Position numbers and translations under genes: made by a program. Under the pieces are notes generated by a model. The model saw only the letters and a program-made list of their open reading frames with translations. It was not told the origin of the DNA and did not search any database. 64,000 nucleotides of DNA from Pseudofabraea citricarpa (lineage: Eukaryota > Ascomycota > Leotiomycetes > Helotiales > Dermateaceae), in the NCBI GenBank assembly GCA_029641185.1, contig JAPWGK010000032.1, positions 248,001-312,000 of the forward strand, written 5' to 3'. This document shows, piece after piece, positions 1 to 14,000 of this stretch; the first letter of the stretch is position 1, and each line of letters opens with the position of its first letter.

Positions 1-1788
1 TTTTTCCAAAGCATTTCTAGTTACTCTATCTGTTTCCAGTTCATAAGAGGTAAATCAAGATTGAGAGAGCCATTTAAAGCAAACTCTACTGCAACAACTT
101 GCTTTCCCATATCTGCATTCTTCAATAGCGGAAACTACAAGATTATAACACAAGTGCTCGTTGATCTTATTCTCCCAGATTTTCAACGAGATGTCATCTT
201 GCTGTTGAGTGAATAAACACTTGGCTCTGCTCCAGCTTACAAGTGTTTCCAACACTTACATGGCGACAACACTTACATGGCGACAACTCGAGGTTTACTT
301 CAGAAGAGGGACGGGACGTTTGTGATTACAACGGGAGGTGAATATTGAAGATTTGAATCGGAAATAAACCAGATGATTCTTGCTTTTGACTAAGTGGCAT
401 TGCAATTGATCTGGGTATTGGATGTTCAAATTCTGGGAAGAAACATTTCAATACCAGACTCAGTAACGTTATCGATCTATAGCATCTAGCAAATCTAGCT
501 AGAAGATTTTGTTGGGGGTGTTTTTCCAGCATGTTCCCAGTCGTCGGATTATTTGAACTTGTTTTCTATCAGCCGTAACGAATTTAAAATTTGCATTAAA
601 TTAGAGGACTTGGAAAAGGCATGGCGGATATCTATACGTAGGTACAATCAGGGTAATATTCTAAAAGTCGTTGTATTTTGAAGTCTCTTCCTAGCAATAT
701 AGGGACGTTAGAGTTGGAGCCATGTATATTTTAAGCCTCAAAAATAATTTGAACGCGTTTTGGAAGCATAAGATTCATATTATCAATATCCTTGATATAC
801 TGGGCCTTGTGGGGTGTTATCGAGTAAACTCTTCCCAAAAATGATTTAAAGTTTTTATTTAGCCATGAGAACTTTTAGTGCAAAATTTATGGAGGAAGCC
901 GATTAGAGTATCTAGCTATAAAGGTAGAGCGAACGGGAAAGTATAGAACACACGGTTGTGTTTAAGTCCGGGAAACGGCGTCTCTCGGTTCGTAAGTTTG
1001 TGTCTACTGCTGCAAACCGTGGAGTTACATTACAGGACGTTGTTGACACCTAGCCTTATTGGCGTTATGATCCGATCAATCCTCAGAAACTCGATAAGAT
1101 CTTTGGGGGTTTAAAACTGTCGCAATGACCCCTTGACGTTGTATGTAAATCACGGCGTGAAGCTAGAAAGTGTAATTGGAGTTCAACCATCTGGTCGGCT
1201 GTTATAGACAAGCACGGAGGTTCTTACCAGGGTGAGTGGACTCTGGAGGCGGTTGATGAGCAAAATGACTGGAGCAAGAACAAGTGGGCTACCGGGGCTA
1301 GAAAACAGTTCCGCGAGTTCAATGGAGCCAAGTGGGACCATTTTCCATTTCTGGTAACCCCGCAGCCCAGAATCCAATTCTGGGAGCCGTTGATTTGCAA
1401 AATTGGTGCCATACAACATTTAAGGCTGATCTTAGTTTCCTAGGTAGTTTTTGATGGTATTCTATGTATGAATTAGAATATCGATAATACGCAAATCGAG
1501 GTGTTCCTAATTCTCTGAAATGTCCTTGAACTTTTCGTTGACTAGTTACTCACAAAACCAAAATATGACAAAACATCATGAAAAATATGTATTTAGAATA
1601 AGTTCGCTTTATTGGTATCTTGAAAATAAGTACAATGAAAAGTAAAGTGCTAGAGCAAAGTCTCTGGGCATTTTCACTAGCCTAACACCACATTAATGCT
1701 ATCCCTAATATTTTGTAAGCCACAAAATTCTAACCCATTGAAGAAATGCATCGCTAATCCCACAAACTCCTAGTTCCCCTTGTTCTGC
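1..1788. other. AT-rich stretch with no supported gene
   Basis: Both strands are interrupted by frequent stops and the few open frames (up to about 78 codons) show no recognisable domain or plausible splice pattern. A 17-bp unit containing acttacatggcgacaac is tandemly duplicated near 256-291. The base composition is AT-rich, as in decayed or repeat-derived fungal DNA, but I recognised no transposon remnant. Confidence 0.5.
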
Positions 1789-2713
1789 TTATTTCTGACG
1801 ATTCGAAGGTAATTCCACTGCCGGTGGGCCCGTAACAGGTGCTTCATGATAAGTGTCCCAATGGTTTTTTGGTGCGCCATAGGCCTGCATGTTGGCGTTG
1901 TTGACACTCGCATCCATAGCTCCGTAATACTGCGCCTGTCCCCTCCATTTCCTCCTTAACAGGAAGAATGCGGCCGCACTTGCTAGAACAACTACTCCCA
2001 ATCCAGCACCGAGCCCTATTGCGGCACCTTTTGCGGAAGAAGAAGGAGAGCACGATCCGAGAGCCGCTGTGGAGTTACCGCTGGCGTTTGCAGAAGAAGC
2101 GTCGATCGTCGATGATTGAGAGATTGAAGCTGTAGCTGCAGCAACACCGCCTGTCGCTGTCTCGGTATGTGTCACAGTTATAGTACTTGCAAAGCCAACA
2201 GTGCCATTGACTCTGATCAGTGGAGAAGCCAGGGAGAAAACGGCAGTGGAATTCTGACAACACGTCTCGTCACGGCCATTTCCACAACAGAAAGTCGGGG
2301 CACCACTATCATTATCTCCACACGAGTAAACTTGGGAATAACTTTTACTGGCACCAAAATCCTGCATTGATAGTGTCAGTCACAACTTCATAGAAGTGGT
2401 GGAATAAACTCACGTTGTCATCCATGCAGACATCCTTCAGGCAGTAAGGACTATTCCACGTTGGGTCCGAACAGAAATCTCGAAAGAGTAATCCCCCATT
2501 CTTGCATAGACCTGTCGGGTCACAGGTATCATTCTGTGAGCCTTGTCCCATCGAGCAACACATTGAACCTTGGCCCTCGGCCGCGACGACAGCGTTACAG
2601 GGGACCAAATCAGATGTGACAACGACTCCATTTGGAGTATAACATTGCGAAGCCGGTGCCTTCGCGCGAGGAAGTAAGTTATCGAACGACTCTGCACCAA
2701 ATCTTTGATCCAT
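1789..2713 (-). CDS. cysteine-rich single-pass membrane protein (hypothetical)
   Basis: Two exons, complement(join(1789..2361,2414..2713)), encode 290 residues; the 52-bp intron has a GTGAGT donor and a TGCAG acceptor and joins CMDDN to DFGAS in frame. Residues about 22-140 form a Cys-rich, N-glycosylation-site-containing region with the pattern CYTPNG...CCSMGQG...GLC...CCGNG...CC, typical of fungal ectodomains of unknown role. A Ser/Thr/Ala-rich linker follows, then one transmembrane segment at about residues 212-235 with RRKWR on its cytoplasmic side and a short polar tail. The family (Cys-rich ectodomain, one helix, basic stop-transfer) is common among filamentous ascomycete surface proteins; no enzymatic function is known to me. 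The ATG at 2713 gives no signal peptide, which is odd for this topology, so the true start or a 5' exon may be missed. Confidence 0.72.
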
Positions 2714-5700
2714 CTTTTTTTTTGTTCAATTCGAAGTACTTGGAAAGAAATCCGATAATCAATTATTACCACCGATTGCTGGATAGACGAAAGCTTTATC
2801 AGATGCACCTTCGGACGTGGACGAAAACTTGATGCGGGAGCACGAAACGTGGATAGCAGCAGGATGTCGTACTTGGTAGTACAAATATTGCCAGGACCAA
2901 GAATAAAAAGAGAGTTGGGGATGGAAAGACAACAGGGTGCTGTGACGCTCTTATCTCTCTTCAAACCTGTGGAGACTTCAAGAGCCTGGCTAATGTGACG
3001 GCAATCGCCAGCACAAATGAGGCACAGTAAGATGGACTGAAGCGGTATTTTTCACGCCGCTCAATTCTCCTGCAGCTGTTGTGCCTCCCAAGAATTTTAG
3101 TCGCCCTAATGCTGGTATCAGCTCACACGGATACAAGGGCCGCCAATGGGAGAAGACATCCAGGGCTTCTACAAGGCTGTGCCGCATGGACGAAGCTAAC
3201 CGAGCGGCGCGGTTCCATCGATCATATCGAGAAATTGTGTTGGGGGCTACTTTGTAGCCGCCGTAAGGAGAGGTTCTTTGGATATGAGAAACGTCTTCTT
3301 AAATTTGAAATGGTCAGCCTTGCAGAGAGCATATGTCGTATGGCGTCAACAAGCGTTGATGGAATCGACTCAAGAGGTTTTGGGAATTGGACCACAGTAA
3401 GATGATGCTTCTTGTGTACAAGGTTGTATATGAGGTAAGTAGATCGGCATCTCGCATGGGGCTGAGCTTGGTCAAAGCCACCCGTTTTGGTGAGTCTTCG
3501 GCAAATAACTTTGTTCATCCTTTCTTCTCTGGGTGTTTCATCTCACATTTTCATCTCAATCCACCACAAACCACGCACTCAAGGCTGACTACCGGATCCA
3601 AAAATCTTCACCTTTTCCAAGTTGGCAACCGTACATTCTCACAAATTTGAGGTGGGCCATGCATACACGTGGATGGACCCGATCGGTAGGTCTACGACTC
3701 CACTTACAGCCGACGAAGACAAAGAGGAGAAAACAAGCGAGGAAGGATCAAGGATTATATTTAATTTCATTTCTCCCCACATGATATCGGCGTTCTGGGC
3801 TCCGGCTTACCCCATTTTCTTCGTGATAGCGTAAGAATCAGAAAGTGTGTCCTATACTACTGTATGCCTTGAGCTACAATGCATGATCCAAACCATGCTG
3901 CCATCTTGATTGGAAATCTGTTTCTCGTTGTGTCCACCTTTTCAGCTCGGATGGCAAAGGCACCCCGTGGCGCAAGAAATTGCTTTAATTCACATGACGA
4001 AAAACAAAAATCGCTCTGCGTGCTTATTGATCAATTCAGCATTGTTCTTAGCCGGTGATAATTAGACTCCAAGTCTAAAAGTACCTTACTATTTAAGTCT
4101 GAATATAATACCTAGAAGAATTGGAAGTTAAATCTTTTTGATAATTACCATTCCTTCTAATTATTTATCATATTCCCTTGGGCAGCTATCAATTTATAGG
4201 TAGATTACGTTTCATATTCAATACTCAAGTAATGAACAACTTTCCAACAAGCTTACTAAGTTAAGTACCATATTGCACCTCTATCAGCAAGGATAGCCAC
4301 TTAAAGAAACTACTGGGCCGGGCTAGATGATCAACTAGTTCATGTAATTGATGTGAGATACTCTACAAGATTAGCAAATGAGGGGAAAAGAATGAGAGAA
4401 GGAGTAGCTAGGTAGCAATGGTCAAGATTAATAGTGCTTCCACACAGAAAGTAGAAACCATCAAATCTTCTGCCAGTCAGAGTATGCCTCACCTGTACGG
4501 AGTATTCCATGTGCCAGAGCCCTGCAAATTTACAGGCGCTCTGTGTTGCCCTCACTTTCTCCGGGTGGCACGGTGGCTCCAGCTCTCCTATCGGCACCGG
4601 GCCGCATCGTGAACCAACAATGCTCGATGTTGGGTTTACAGGGCTCACCATCCCTGTCACCCACATGCCAACTTTAAACTGCTGTGCATGCCCCCTGCAT
4701 AAAGACATGCTGTCTACAGACTCACCTGAGACGCCTCCTTCTTGCCATGCCGGCGTTGCGTCGTAACAGAGTATCTTTTTTCTATCACAAATCAAGGCAC
4801 GCAATTATGCTAGATAAACAGGATTTTAACCTTTGCCTGTTTTTATGGTCTATCATTCTCGTTTTAATCCCGCAGACAACAGCACCCCGATCCCCGCCAC
4901 CTTGCCTACCACCATCTTTGATAACAGCTATAGAGGAGAAGAGAAATGGAATAGCCGCCCGAGTTAAAAAAAAAAAAAAAACTGGATGCCATATAACGAA
5001 AATGAGATTGTAGAGATTGTGACTGGTTTATAAAAACAGCTCATGAAATTGTGCCCAGCGATGGGCCTTGCTGTGTTAGTAATAATTGCAACTCCAAGTT
5101 TGAAAGGAGTCTCGGTAGATTAATGGCTATCAATTGGCTTAAAGCAGCTTTATAGGATTAGAGAAAGAATTAGACTGGGAAAGAGAAGCATAGCAAAGTC
5201 AAATTTTTAGTGTTAAAGATAATAAGAGGCTGGTCAAATACCAATTTTCCAATCGTTTGGTGTCAATTATATTCCCATCTCGTGCGAGAACCTCAAGGTA
5301 GCCGAATCAAGAGCAATGTAAATTTTAAGGAGCTGGATACTGAACTTCCAATTAGCCAATTCAAGGCTGGTATAATGGCCTTTAAACTATATATGGAGGC
5401 AGGTAGTCAACACCAACTCCAGAACCTAGACAAATTCCCTTCAAAAAGCAAAGGCTCACTTCCACCTCCTTGTAAAAATCCTACTACTATATTTATAACT
5501 AGTAAAATTATAAACAGATTGCGAGATCCCAACTGCATAGGGATTGCGCCAAATAGAAAGTACTTCTAGCTAGGGCAAATGTTTGCCCGACAAATTTTAC
5601 GCACGACATGGTAGCAAATCAGTCTCGCGAAAGGAAGACTTTTCATTTTTTAAAGCAAGGAAGTGAAAGTGGTTCAAGTGAAGCCGCGGTAACAGAATTG

Positions 5701-6525
5701 AGTATAGACAATAAAATGATTCTAAAATCGTAATTGCATCGCATTTTTGGAATATAAAATGGCGATGTCTATCTTATTATAGAGTCAAAATTATACTTAG
5801 CAACGAGACTCAAGAAGTTATCTTGCGAGACGTACTAACACTTGGAAACTTGCATAAACTTCATTCTCAAACAATCGGAGGACTATTAGACCTTTTGGTT
5901 CCTCCTTACCCTATCACCCGCCAAATTTCTTGCGATAATTGACAGCTATAGATAACGTCCGAGTCTTCAAAGCTTGTTTTTTATTTTTACCAGAAATCCC
6001 TCTTACAGTAGAATGTGGTGGTCGATTCGACGTCACTAAAGATTTTAGTTATTCTCGAGCACATTGAAACTTTTCCTACGGAAAATAATGCTGAATTTAC
6101 GTTCTATACTACTCTGATGAGAAAAATGATTCATATTGGAAACTGAAAACCAAGAAAGTCGCAGTAAACGTCAGCTAAGCGACTAAAAGCTTCTGGATTG
6201 ATTCGAAACAATTGAAAATATCTCTATAAGATAGTTTATGCAAAAATAACACATAGCATATTTAAAGCCAAATCTGCTTAGGCTCATAGAGACTGCATTC
6301 CAGTCTTGTTAAGGGTCGTAAAGGCTTAGCTATATTTTGTGACTGATAAATCAAGGCACCTGAGACTTTGAATGCTCTTGTTGTGAACTAGAAATCAAAA
6401 GTAATGTTTTGCGGGGCGGCAAAATACAGAGGAGACATGTTAACAAATTCAAGAATATCAAGTTATAGAATGCAAAAAGATCTTTCTTTGGATTAACGGT
6501 ATTAAAATTTCAATAAATATACATC
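2714..6525. other. intergenic, AT-rich, no supported gene
   Basis: Open frames at 3079-3834 and 5210-5569 lack homology I recognise, good splice partners or protein-like composition, so I do not call them. A poly-A run lies near 4966-4980. The part from about 4,000 to 6,500 is strongly AT-rich. Part of it is the 3' flank of the desaturase. Confidence 0.5.
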
Positions 6526-7962
6526 TTACGCAGCATCCGCTGACAATACAGGTTCGATAGTACGAGTGACTTGACCATTAGCACGAACAATCTTCAGGCC
6601 AGCCGAATCAACAAAACACGGCTTTTTCGAGTTCTCCAACTGTGCAGAACGCTTCCAAATTTCCACCTCAGAACCACCCCGGAGTACACCAACGCGCAAA
6701 GTCGACAGTAGGTTATGAGCCGCATTAGAATGGTTGTAAACTCCGCCATTAAATATCGCCGTCGCGTCTTTTCCAAGCCCACTACCAATCAGTGCTTTCC
6801 CTCCTGGGTGGTCTTTGATGAAGTCAGATACATCGTGGACTACGCCAGCAATAGCGATGAGTGCACGCCCATTTTTGACCTCAGTCTGGTACTCGTCCCA
6901 ATCAATGACAGGCAGCTGCTCCAGTGGCGTGCCCCAGTCGAGAGTCATTCTCTTCTGATCAAGCTTTTTCTGAAGTTGCTGGAGGCGGCCTTTCTCAATC
7001 TCATTGGATCTGAATTGCTTCAGGTCATATGCTAAGCCTAACTGCTTCCACATCCAGATACACCATTTCGTGGGATCGTACTGATACCACATAATAGCAT
7101 TACGGTAATCTGATGGGAACTCGTGATGAAAGTTGTGGTAGCCTTCGCCAAGAGTTGCCAAAGCTGTAAGTGCATGATCTCGCGGAGAGTTACGATCGTC
7201 GAATGGTTGTTCGCCAATCCAATGTGCGAGGGAATTGATGCAAAAGGTTGCTTGTTGAACGACGAAGATCCGAAGAAGGCCGGCATAAATAAACCCGCCG
7301 AACCAGTCTCCCCATAGACCACAAACAAGGCAAGGAAAGACCATGCCCATGAATATGACAGTTTTGAGATAATTACGGTGCTGCCAGACAACAACAGGGT
7401 CTTCATTGAGATCTGAAATGTCAGTACGCCCAATACGTTTGGGGTCCTGTATCAAGATCATCCAGCCAATATGAGAATACCAAAATCCCTTTCGAACTGA
7501 GTAAGGATCTTTGCTGGTGTCTGTGTATCTGTGGTGGGCACGGTGATCTCTAGACCACCAACGAATAGAGCCTTCGACTGCTCCTCCACCCATAGCAGCT
7601 AGAAATATCCTCAGTGGTAATGAGGCAGAATATGAGCTGTGTGACCAAAGTCTGTGGTAACCTGGGAATCAAGCATTAGAAGTGATTTAGAGAGATTACA
7701 AGGGTAAGCATTTACCAGCTGTGATGCCAAGGCCAGTCATAAAATAGTACGCGAAGGCCCAGAGTGCCGTCTTCCATTGGAGAGGAACCCAAAACGCTTG
7801 GATTATTCCATACAATGGCACCAAGATGATCAAAGTAATATTCAGCCAGTTGAAATGTTTATACCAATTGCTTCTAGTTATGGGCAAATCGGCGATGTGG
7901 ACTTTTGGCTTCGGGCCAGTTTTTGCCTGGGAGGCACTCATGCTTGAGCCTGAAGAGCTCAT
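6526..7962 (-). CDS. OLE1: delta-9 acyl-CoA desaturase with cytochrome b5 domain
   Basis: Two coding exons, complement(join(6526..7661,7716..7962)), give 460 residues. The enzyme introduces the delta-9 double bond into palmitoyl- and stearoyl-CoA in the ER membrane. The three di-iron histidine boxes are intact: HRLWSH (85-90, straddling just after the splice junction), HRAHH (122-126) and HNFHH (258-262). Hydrophobic segments lie at about 41-60 and 66-85 and again around 182-215. The C-terminal third is a fused cytochrome b5 domain with the heme motif HPGG (367-370) and a second His near 393, which is the fungal OLE1 arrangement. The coding intron is 54 bp (GTAAATG...CCCAG). I chose the ATG at 7962 rather than 7998 because a well-formed intron (GTAAGT...GTCAG, 7964-8014) lies immediately upstream and removes the longer frame. 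Length matches the family. Confidence 0.95.
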
Positions 7963-7963
7963 G

Positions 7964-8014
7964 CTGACAATATGAAAGAAGCAAGTAATCGATGACAAGT
8001 GACTAAGAACTTAC
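7964..8014 (-). other. 5' leader intron of the desaturase
   Basis: A 51-bp intron with GTAAGT donor (at 8014) and GTCAG acceptor ends one base before the chosen start codon. The donor lies inside an ATGTAAG string, so an unspliced transcript would expose an upstream ATG followed at once by a stop, whereas splicing removes it. Confidence 0.7.
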
Positions 8015-11000
8015 ATGAAGTTGATTTGGGTAGAAAACAGCCTTATATGAGAGAAGATGGTAGGGCTGAGGTTAAAATCCCAAAATGAGGCAAAGTCGTA
8101 TGAGGACCTGGACTGAAATCACGCGGTTTTTCCTTTAAAGGAGTCCATATCCTTCAAAAGTAGTCAACCTACATGGGTCAGATTTGTGGAGTATATAAAT
8201 TTCAACACAAACAAAAAGATTGCGACGAGCCTTTGGCGGGTTGGGGCGCGAAGGTTCGGGGTGGTAAGTTTGTGTTGTCATTTGTGGCAGCATAATCAAA
8301 AGTCAGGCAATGGGAAGCATAATAATCGGCTGATTGGAAATGCATTCATAATATCAGGACAGCCATCGCATCTCAACATTTGATGGCTGGATCCCAACAA
8401 TCTTATTACTAGCGATCCCCCCACAGATCTCCTATCCCAAAATACATTCGAGTCATCGAATCCCATGATCACATTAGCATTGTTTGTGCTTTGTTATGCC
8501 GCAATGTTGTTATCACGCCACAATCCAGTCGCTTAATCATCGGCCTCGCTTACGGATATTCCCAAAGCAGACAATTAAATAATGTTCAAATTTTTGAACC
8601 TCAAGAAGAGGTATATTAAAGCTCCTAGGACGTCGATCAACAAGTGAATAAGGCGTGATTTGGAAGTCGATTGTCCATAATGTCTTCATTCAATTAAAGC
8701 AACACTTGTTCCAAATTTACAGCTCAGAATCCCGACAACCGTTAAACTTAATATTTCCTGAGTGAAGTTAATGTAGAAAGGAATACGTGAAATATAATAT
8801 CCTGAAATATTAGAAATTGTTTGAGTAGCGTTAAAGATACCACCAATTTGATACATCTCATTTTTGGTGGTATGGCCTTTAAATAGATCGACTTGCGTGC
8901 TTCATCTACTACGATAAAAGATATTTCTAAAACTTTCATTCTCTCCAACCTAATAACCTACAGATGCATTTCACAAGGTGAAATTGGTGGAATGGGAGCA
9001 CGGTGAAACCAACATTATACCTGAGCTAAGCACCTATCTTGAGTAATATATGACAACAAGAGCTCTTGGAGTGCGGTGATAATTCTTTACTGGCAAAAAT
9101 ACCTGCATGCATAGAAAGCAAAAGATAGATCCGATGTTTGAAATTTTCTGCAGAGAAGTTTATGGTGTCGCGAGACTTGGGAATCTGCTTTACAGGCTGA
9201 GGATGATTGGCAAAACAGGTCTTCGACGAGAATTGCAATCAATAACTGTTACGCTTTTACGCGACATACTCCCGATCTTTCACAGAGGAGATCTGAAAAG
9301 AAAAACAACAAAGAAAGACAGACTGCGAGAGTAACACGATTAGACCAAGCGATACTTGACGCTTTGACATTCGCAGGCTTCCATTGTTGTATTTTGCTAG
9401 AAGCGATGACAATTTCTCCCTTGGATGAGCACCGGCCGAAAGTATTGCGTATTCCTGGACGATGGATCGAAGCTCTTCAAGAACAACAGGTTAAGAGCCA
9501 ATTATGCAGAGTTTGAGTATAATTTTTAACTGCGGGAGAATCGTATATAAAACATATTCCAAGGGTAATAACTTGATAATAGAAATCAGATCGACATGTT
9601 CAAGCTTGAAGTGCGGGATTCCCTGCCCTGTATTAGATTACGTAAAGAGAAGATCTTATTAAATAACTTAGACAAAAGATCCAAACACCCTATTAGATAT
9701 TTGCCGCACCGAGTCATAGTTTTGAATGTGATTCTGCATTCTTCGCTGTTGTAACGCGCGGATTCCGTCAAGGTTTTCTTTGCTCCAGTTGCAAGTAAAT
9801 GCACCGAGTCGGATTCGAAACGCTAACCCCCTCACACTTTTGAAGCATGAGGTTGTCCCTTGGGCTTTAGACACGAATAGACAGATATATTCAAGTTTTC
9901 CCACGAGTTTGAGATCTTTTCCCTGCCGGCTTTTCGGACAGATTCCTCTTTTTCACTTATCAGGTGCTAGGGAATAGGAAATAGGCACCAAGAGGAGCTG
10001 ATACGGAACCACATATAGAGTTGTCATCTTGTATTTTAATGCAAGGCTATAGAGTAGCCTATTGTAGAGTTATGACCTTGTATGTATTTCGTTTACCATT
10101 CATGGAAGATGCTCGAGTTGAAAAGTCAACAAGCGGGCGCAAAGAAGCGAAGCTTTGATCTGGGGGATTCCTCAAATCATGGGCTCTTCTTGTACTGTGC
10201 TTGGTATGCGTTTTTCTTCGGGGTTTCCAGCTTCCTATCAACTGTTCTATTACGTGTGGTTCAAAGTACACGCCGTTATTTCTCATCGCAACCAGATGGA
10301 ATCGTGAATATTAGCATCACAACAACGGTATGAAAAATTGAAAATCCCTTATACTTAGCACAAACTTTTTGACCGACCAGCAAGAGCCCTATGTATGTGA
10401 ATTCATGCTATTTCCAATGAGCCTTAATATCTAGCAGTTCGTCGTTCAATATTCAGAAGCTATCACTTGAACACGTCGAAGGATTTCAGGAGACAAGAGC
10501 CAAGAAACCAAAAAGAGACGAAATCCAACCAAAATCAACTACCCAAAGATGTGAGATGAGACATCACCTTTTTTCACATTTTTTTTTTCACAACAAATTT
10601 CCAGCATGTGCGGTGATGCGATACCGTTGGCTTAATTCTATACTCGAGTTTCATTCTTGCAGTCCTGGCCTGGCAGTACCATTGGTTTTCCGGCGTCTAT
10701 GTACATACAGTCCGAGAACTCGAATCAAACTCGAGGTTGGAGAAAGAGCAGTAAAAGAAAGAAAGATTCGTTGGTTGTATCTCCACGCAAACCCATAGCA
10801 GATAAACAAATAAATATACAATTTCAAACCCAGCGTTTTCATAATGAACCACACATAATACACATGAAGAGGGAGCATTGCTAGGCACATACTTAAATGC
10901 AGCTTCCAGTAATCACTACAACAACTCGTCATAGCCCATTTCACAGCCGCACTTTCTCTATTCTGCCTTCTTCTTCTTCTTCTTCTCGGCTAAGAGTAGA

Positions 11001-14000
11001 ATTCAGCATAATCAATAAACGAAACGCGGGATTCAGCCACGAACAGAAAGGGATTTTTTTCAGATAGATGAGTACGAGAGACGAAGGCTTGAAGAAAAAA
11101 AAGTGCAGGAGTAGTTTAACATTGCGCCAGGTAGCTCTCCGACAAAAGCGGGCACGTTCGGGAAATCAGGCAATAGAATAAACCACGCACCATAATTCCG
11201 CAGTCAAACAGATTGAGCGGTAGAAGACCCCAAACAATTCGCAAAGGCCGGAAAAAGAAGACGCGCAAGAGATGATACAGACAGATAAAGGGTGAACCCA
11301 AGCCTAGCTCTATCCACCCCTTTATCTCTCGATCTCTCAGCTTTAGCTTTTTTTCACTTCGAAAGCAACAACAGCAGGTCCGTGAACCCACGAGCCACCC
11401 TCCCCACGGTACGGTACCGGTACCGGTACCGGTAGAAAGACAACAACACGCAGGCGGCTCGCGGCATTTAGCCAAACGAGATGACGATGTACAGTTCTGG
11501 GATGAAGTCTTTTGTATTTTGTAATCGATGCCAAGAACCCGGTAGAGTAGCTCACAGGAGCTACATCAACACAGAATCCCGGCAAGCTACTATAGCTTTA
11601 CATTACAAACAAGCAAACAGGTAGCATCTTATCTCCCCCTATCCTATGCAGCTTTTTTAATTTCCGTCTCCTTCCCACCCACGGCGTCGGGAGATGAGGT
11701 CCATAGATGTAATATATATCACGTGATATGCCATAATCCCCATCGGAGCAGAAGGCCTCAAAGAAGAAGAAAAAAAAGAAGGAAAGAGAAACAAGGAATG
11801 ATGTGAGTCGTGGCGTTGCGGAAAAGGCGTTCGGGCGTCGGATGTTTCGGCGAAGGGATCAGAAATTTGTCTTGGTCTTGTATTAAGCAGAGCTAAGCAT
11901 TCCTGGGCGTTTTCTGGGCATTCATTACATTACATTATTCAACTCATCTTCAGCTTCAAGAAGAGAAAACGAAGGAAAAGGAGAACACAAGACAAATCTG
12001 GGGTCTGGGGTAGGGGCAAGCTAGGTTTTCACGAGATTTCGCTCTTCAGGGGCCAAGCGCCTGATTTCCTTTCAGCCGGTACCTTCGTGCTGCGTGCTTC
12101 GTGCGACCTTACGGATGGATGGAGAGAGAGGGAGAGAGGGCGGGTGCTTGATTCGTTCATCTCTTTCCTTTTCGTTGGGGGTTGGTGTTGGGTTGGGGCT
12201 GCATCGCTTGCTAGTGCTGGTCAGTGGTCAGTAGTAGTGGTACTGTAGTGGTGGTGTGATCTTTTCTCTATTTTACGGGGTTCACGGATCATGGATCGGA
12301 GGAGGATCAGGAGAGGAGGTGAGTTGAGTGTGAGTGGGGAAATCCTTCTCCACGGGGGAGGGACTGAGTGAAGTGGAGTGGAGTGGAGTGGAGTGGGACG
12401 AACTGGACGAACATAACACTTTATTTTTCTTTTGGTTTTTATTTTTATTTTTAATTCTTCATGCTTTTGCCACACTCGTGGTTCTAGATACGTGGTGTTT
12501 TGGAATCAAAATTAACTAAATGAAAGCTGCTCTCACGAGCTTAACAAGATTAGGGGTCTGGGGACTTGTTGGATGTTGGCTTTGTCACTGGTGGAATTCC
12601 CGCCATCCATGATCCTTCCGTCTTGCCGCTCGTACGAAGAGAGAAGGTACTGTAAGCAAGCAATAAAGTATCCCGACCGGATCTTTCTGTTGAATAGATA
12701 GGTAGAAAACCAACCAGACCAAGTAAGTAGAGATAGAGCAAGTACAGAGATAAAGCACAAGAAATCCAAGCCCGAGATATCCGACCGACGACTTTGGTAG
12801 AAGTAGCGGTAGCGGTACACAGCTGCATCGTGATAAGGCAGTGTGTGTGCCCTCTCGAGTCTTACCTTACCTTACAGTCCCCGCTCTAGGCACAGACTCT
12901 CGAATACAGTAGGGCATCAGCATCTCCCGTTCCTTTCTTGCGAAACATGTAGGACTTGTACAACACCGTAAAACGCCATGTCCCGGAGAAAGAAAGCTTC
13001 TTCGCGCTTCTTCTGGCTGGCAGTTTCTCTTGTTTGTTCTGGTGGCTGGCGGCTTGGGGGGCTTGGAAACAGGTGGTTTCGGCGTCTGGCAAGCCTTGGG
13101 ACTGTGCTTGGTACGACGCCTGTGGCCGATCGCAGGTCATGGCAAGGCATGGCAGTCTTCTTACGGCATGATTTTTTTCGAGAAGAAATAAAAGGGTACG
13201 GATGGATGGAGAAGCAGGTTCTGGTGATTAAAAATTATTCAGTATCGTACCGATACTTTTCCCTTCGAAATGGAACCCTCTTGAAGCATTGCCATGACAC
13301 GACACGCCTAAAAATCGATGATGCGACCGATGGGTTTCGCTCTGACAATCATCCATAACAATGAATTATTAATGGTACAAGTACAATTGTCAGTCAGTCA
13401 GGCCTGACAAAGCCGCATTAGCTGCACAGTGCTGTACGTACACAAGTCGACTCTGCACAAGGAACATCCCATATTAAAAAAAAAAACCACCAAGCAGCCA
13501 TTCTTTGCAGCTTCTGCTAGGCGTGCGTGAGGGGCTGATTGGCCCGCTGCAGGGATGCATCCGGGGAATGCAGCGTCCAGCCCAGGGATTGGTAATTACA
13601 GTAGTTTTCCATGGCCTCGCTGGGGTCTGAACATGCACTGCACCTTGCTCGACGTTCCAGAAGCGATAGATAGATAGATAAATAAATAAATGGGCTTCGG
13701 GGCTAATGACACGAAAGTCTAATCAAGCCTTGAGCATTTTATCCGGCGACTCGCAGCTTGACCGTCAAGCTTTCGCCATGTCAGGATGCGGTGTTCTAAT
13801 CAAGGGAGGAGGAGGATTCGAATTCCAAAGAGAAGTGGTACTTGTATTTCAAGTCATGATGAAAGCGGACTGAAAATGAGGATTCGATTGTTCATGGAAA
13901 AGAGCTGGTTCGTCATGGACATGTACCGAGCCGAGGTGTCGTCTCGTTGAAGTCTAGCCTGCAGTCGATCATTTGCACGCCATTCGTCATGGTTTTCAGG

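Noticed and set aside
5210..5569. 119-codon plus-strand open frame
   Set aside because: AT-rich, no domain, no Kozak-like context, no splice partner; likely chance.
9785..9875. tRNA-like stem-loop with TTCGAATCC box on the minus strand
   Set aside because: An 8-bp stem with a TTCAAAA loop exists, but the acceptor and T-stem do not pair, so no functional tRNA can be drawn.
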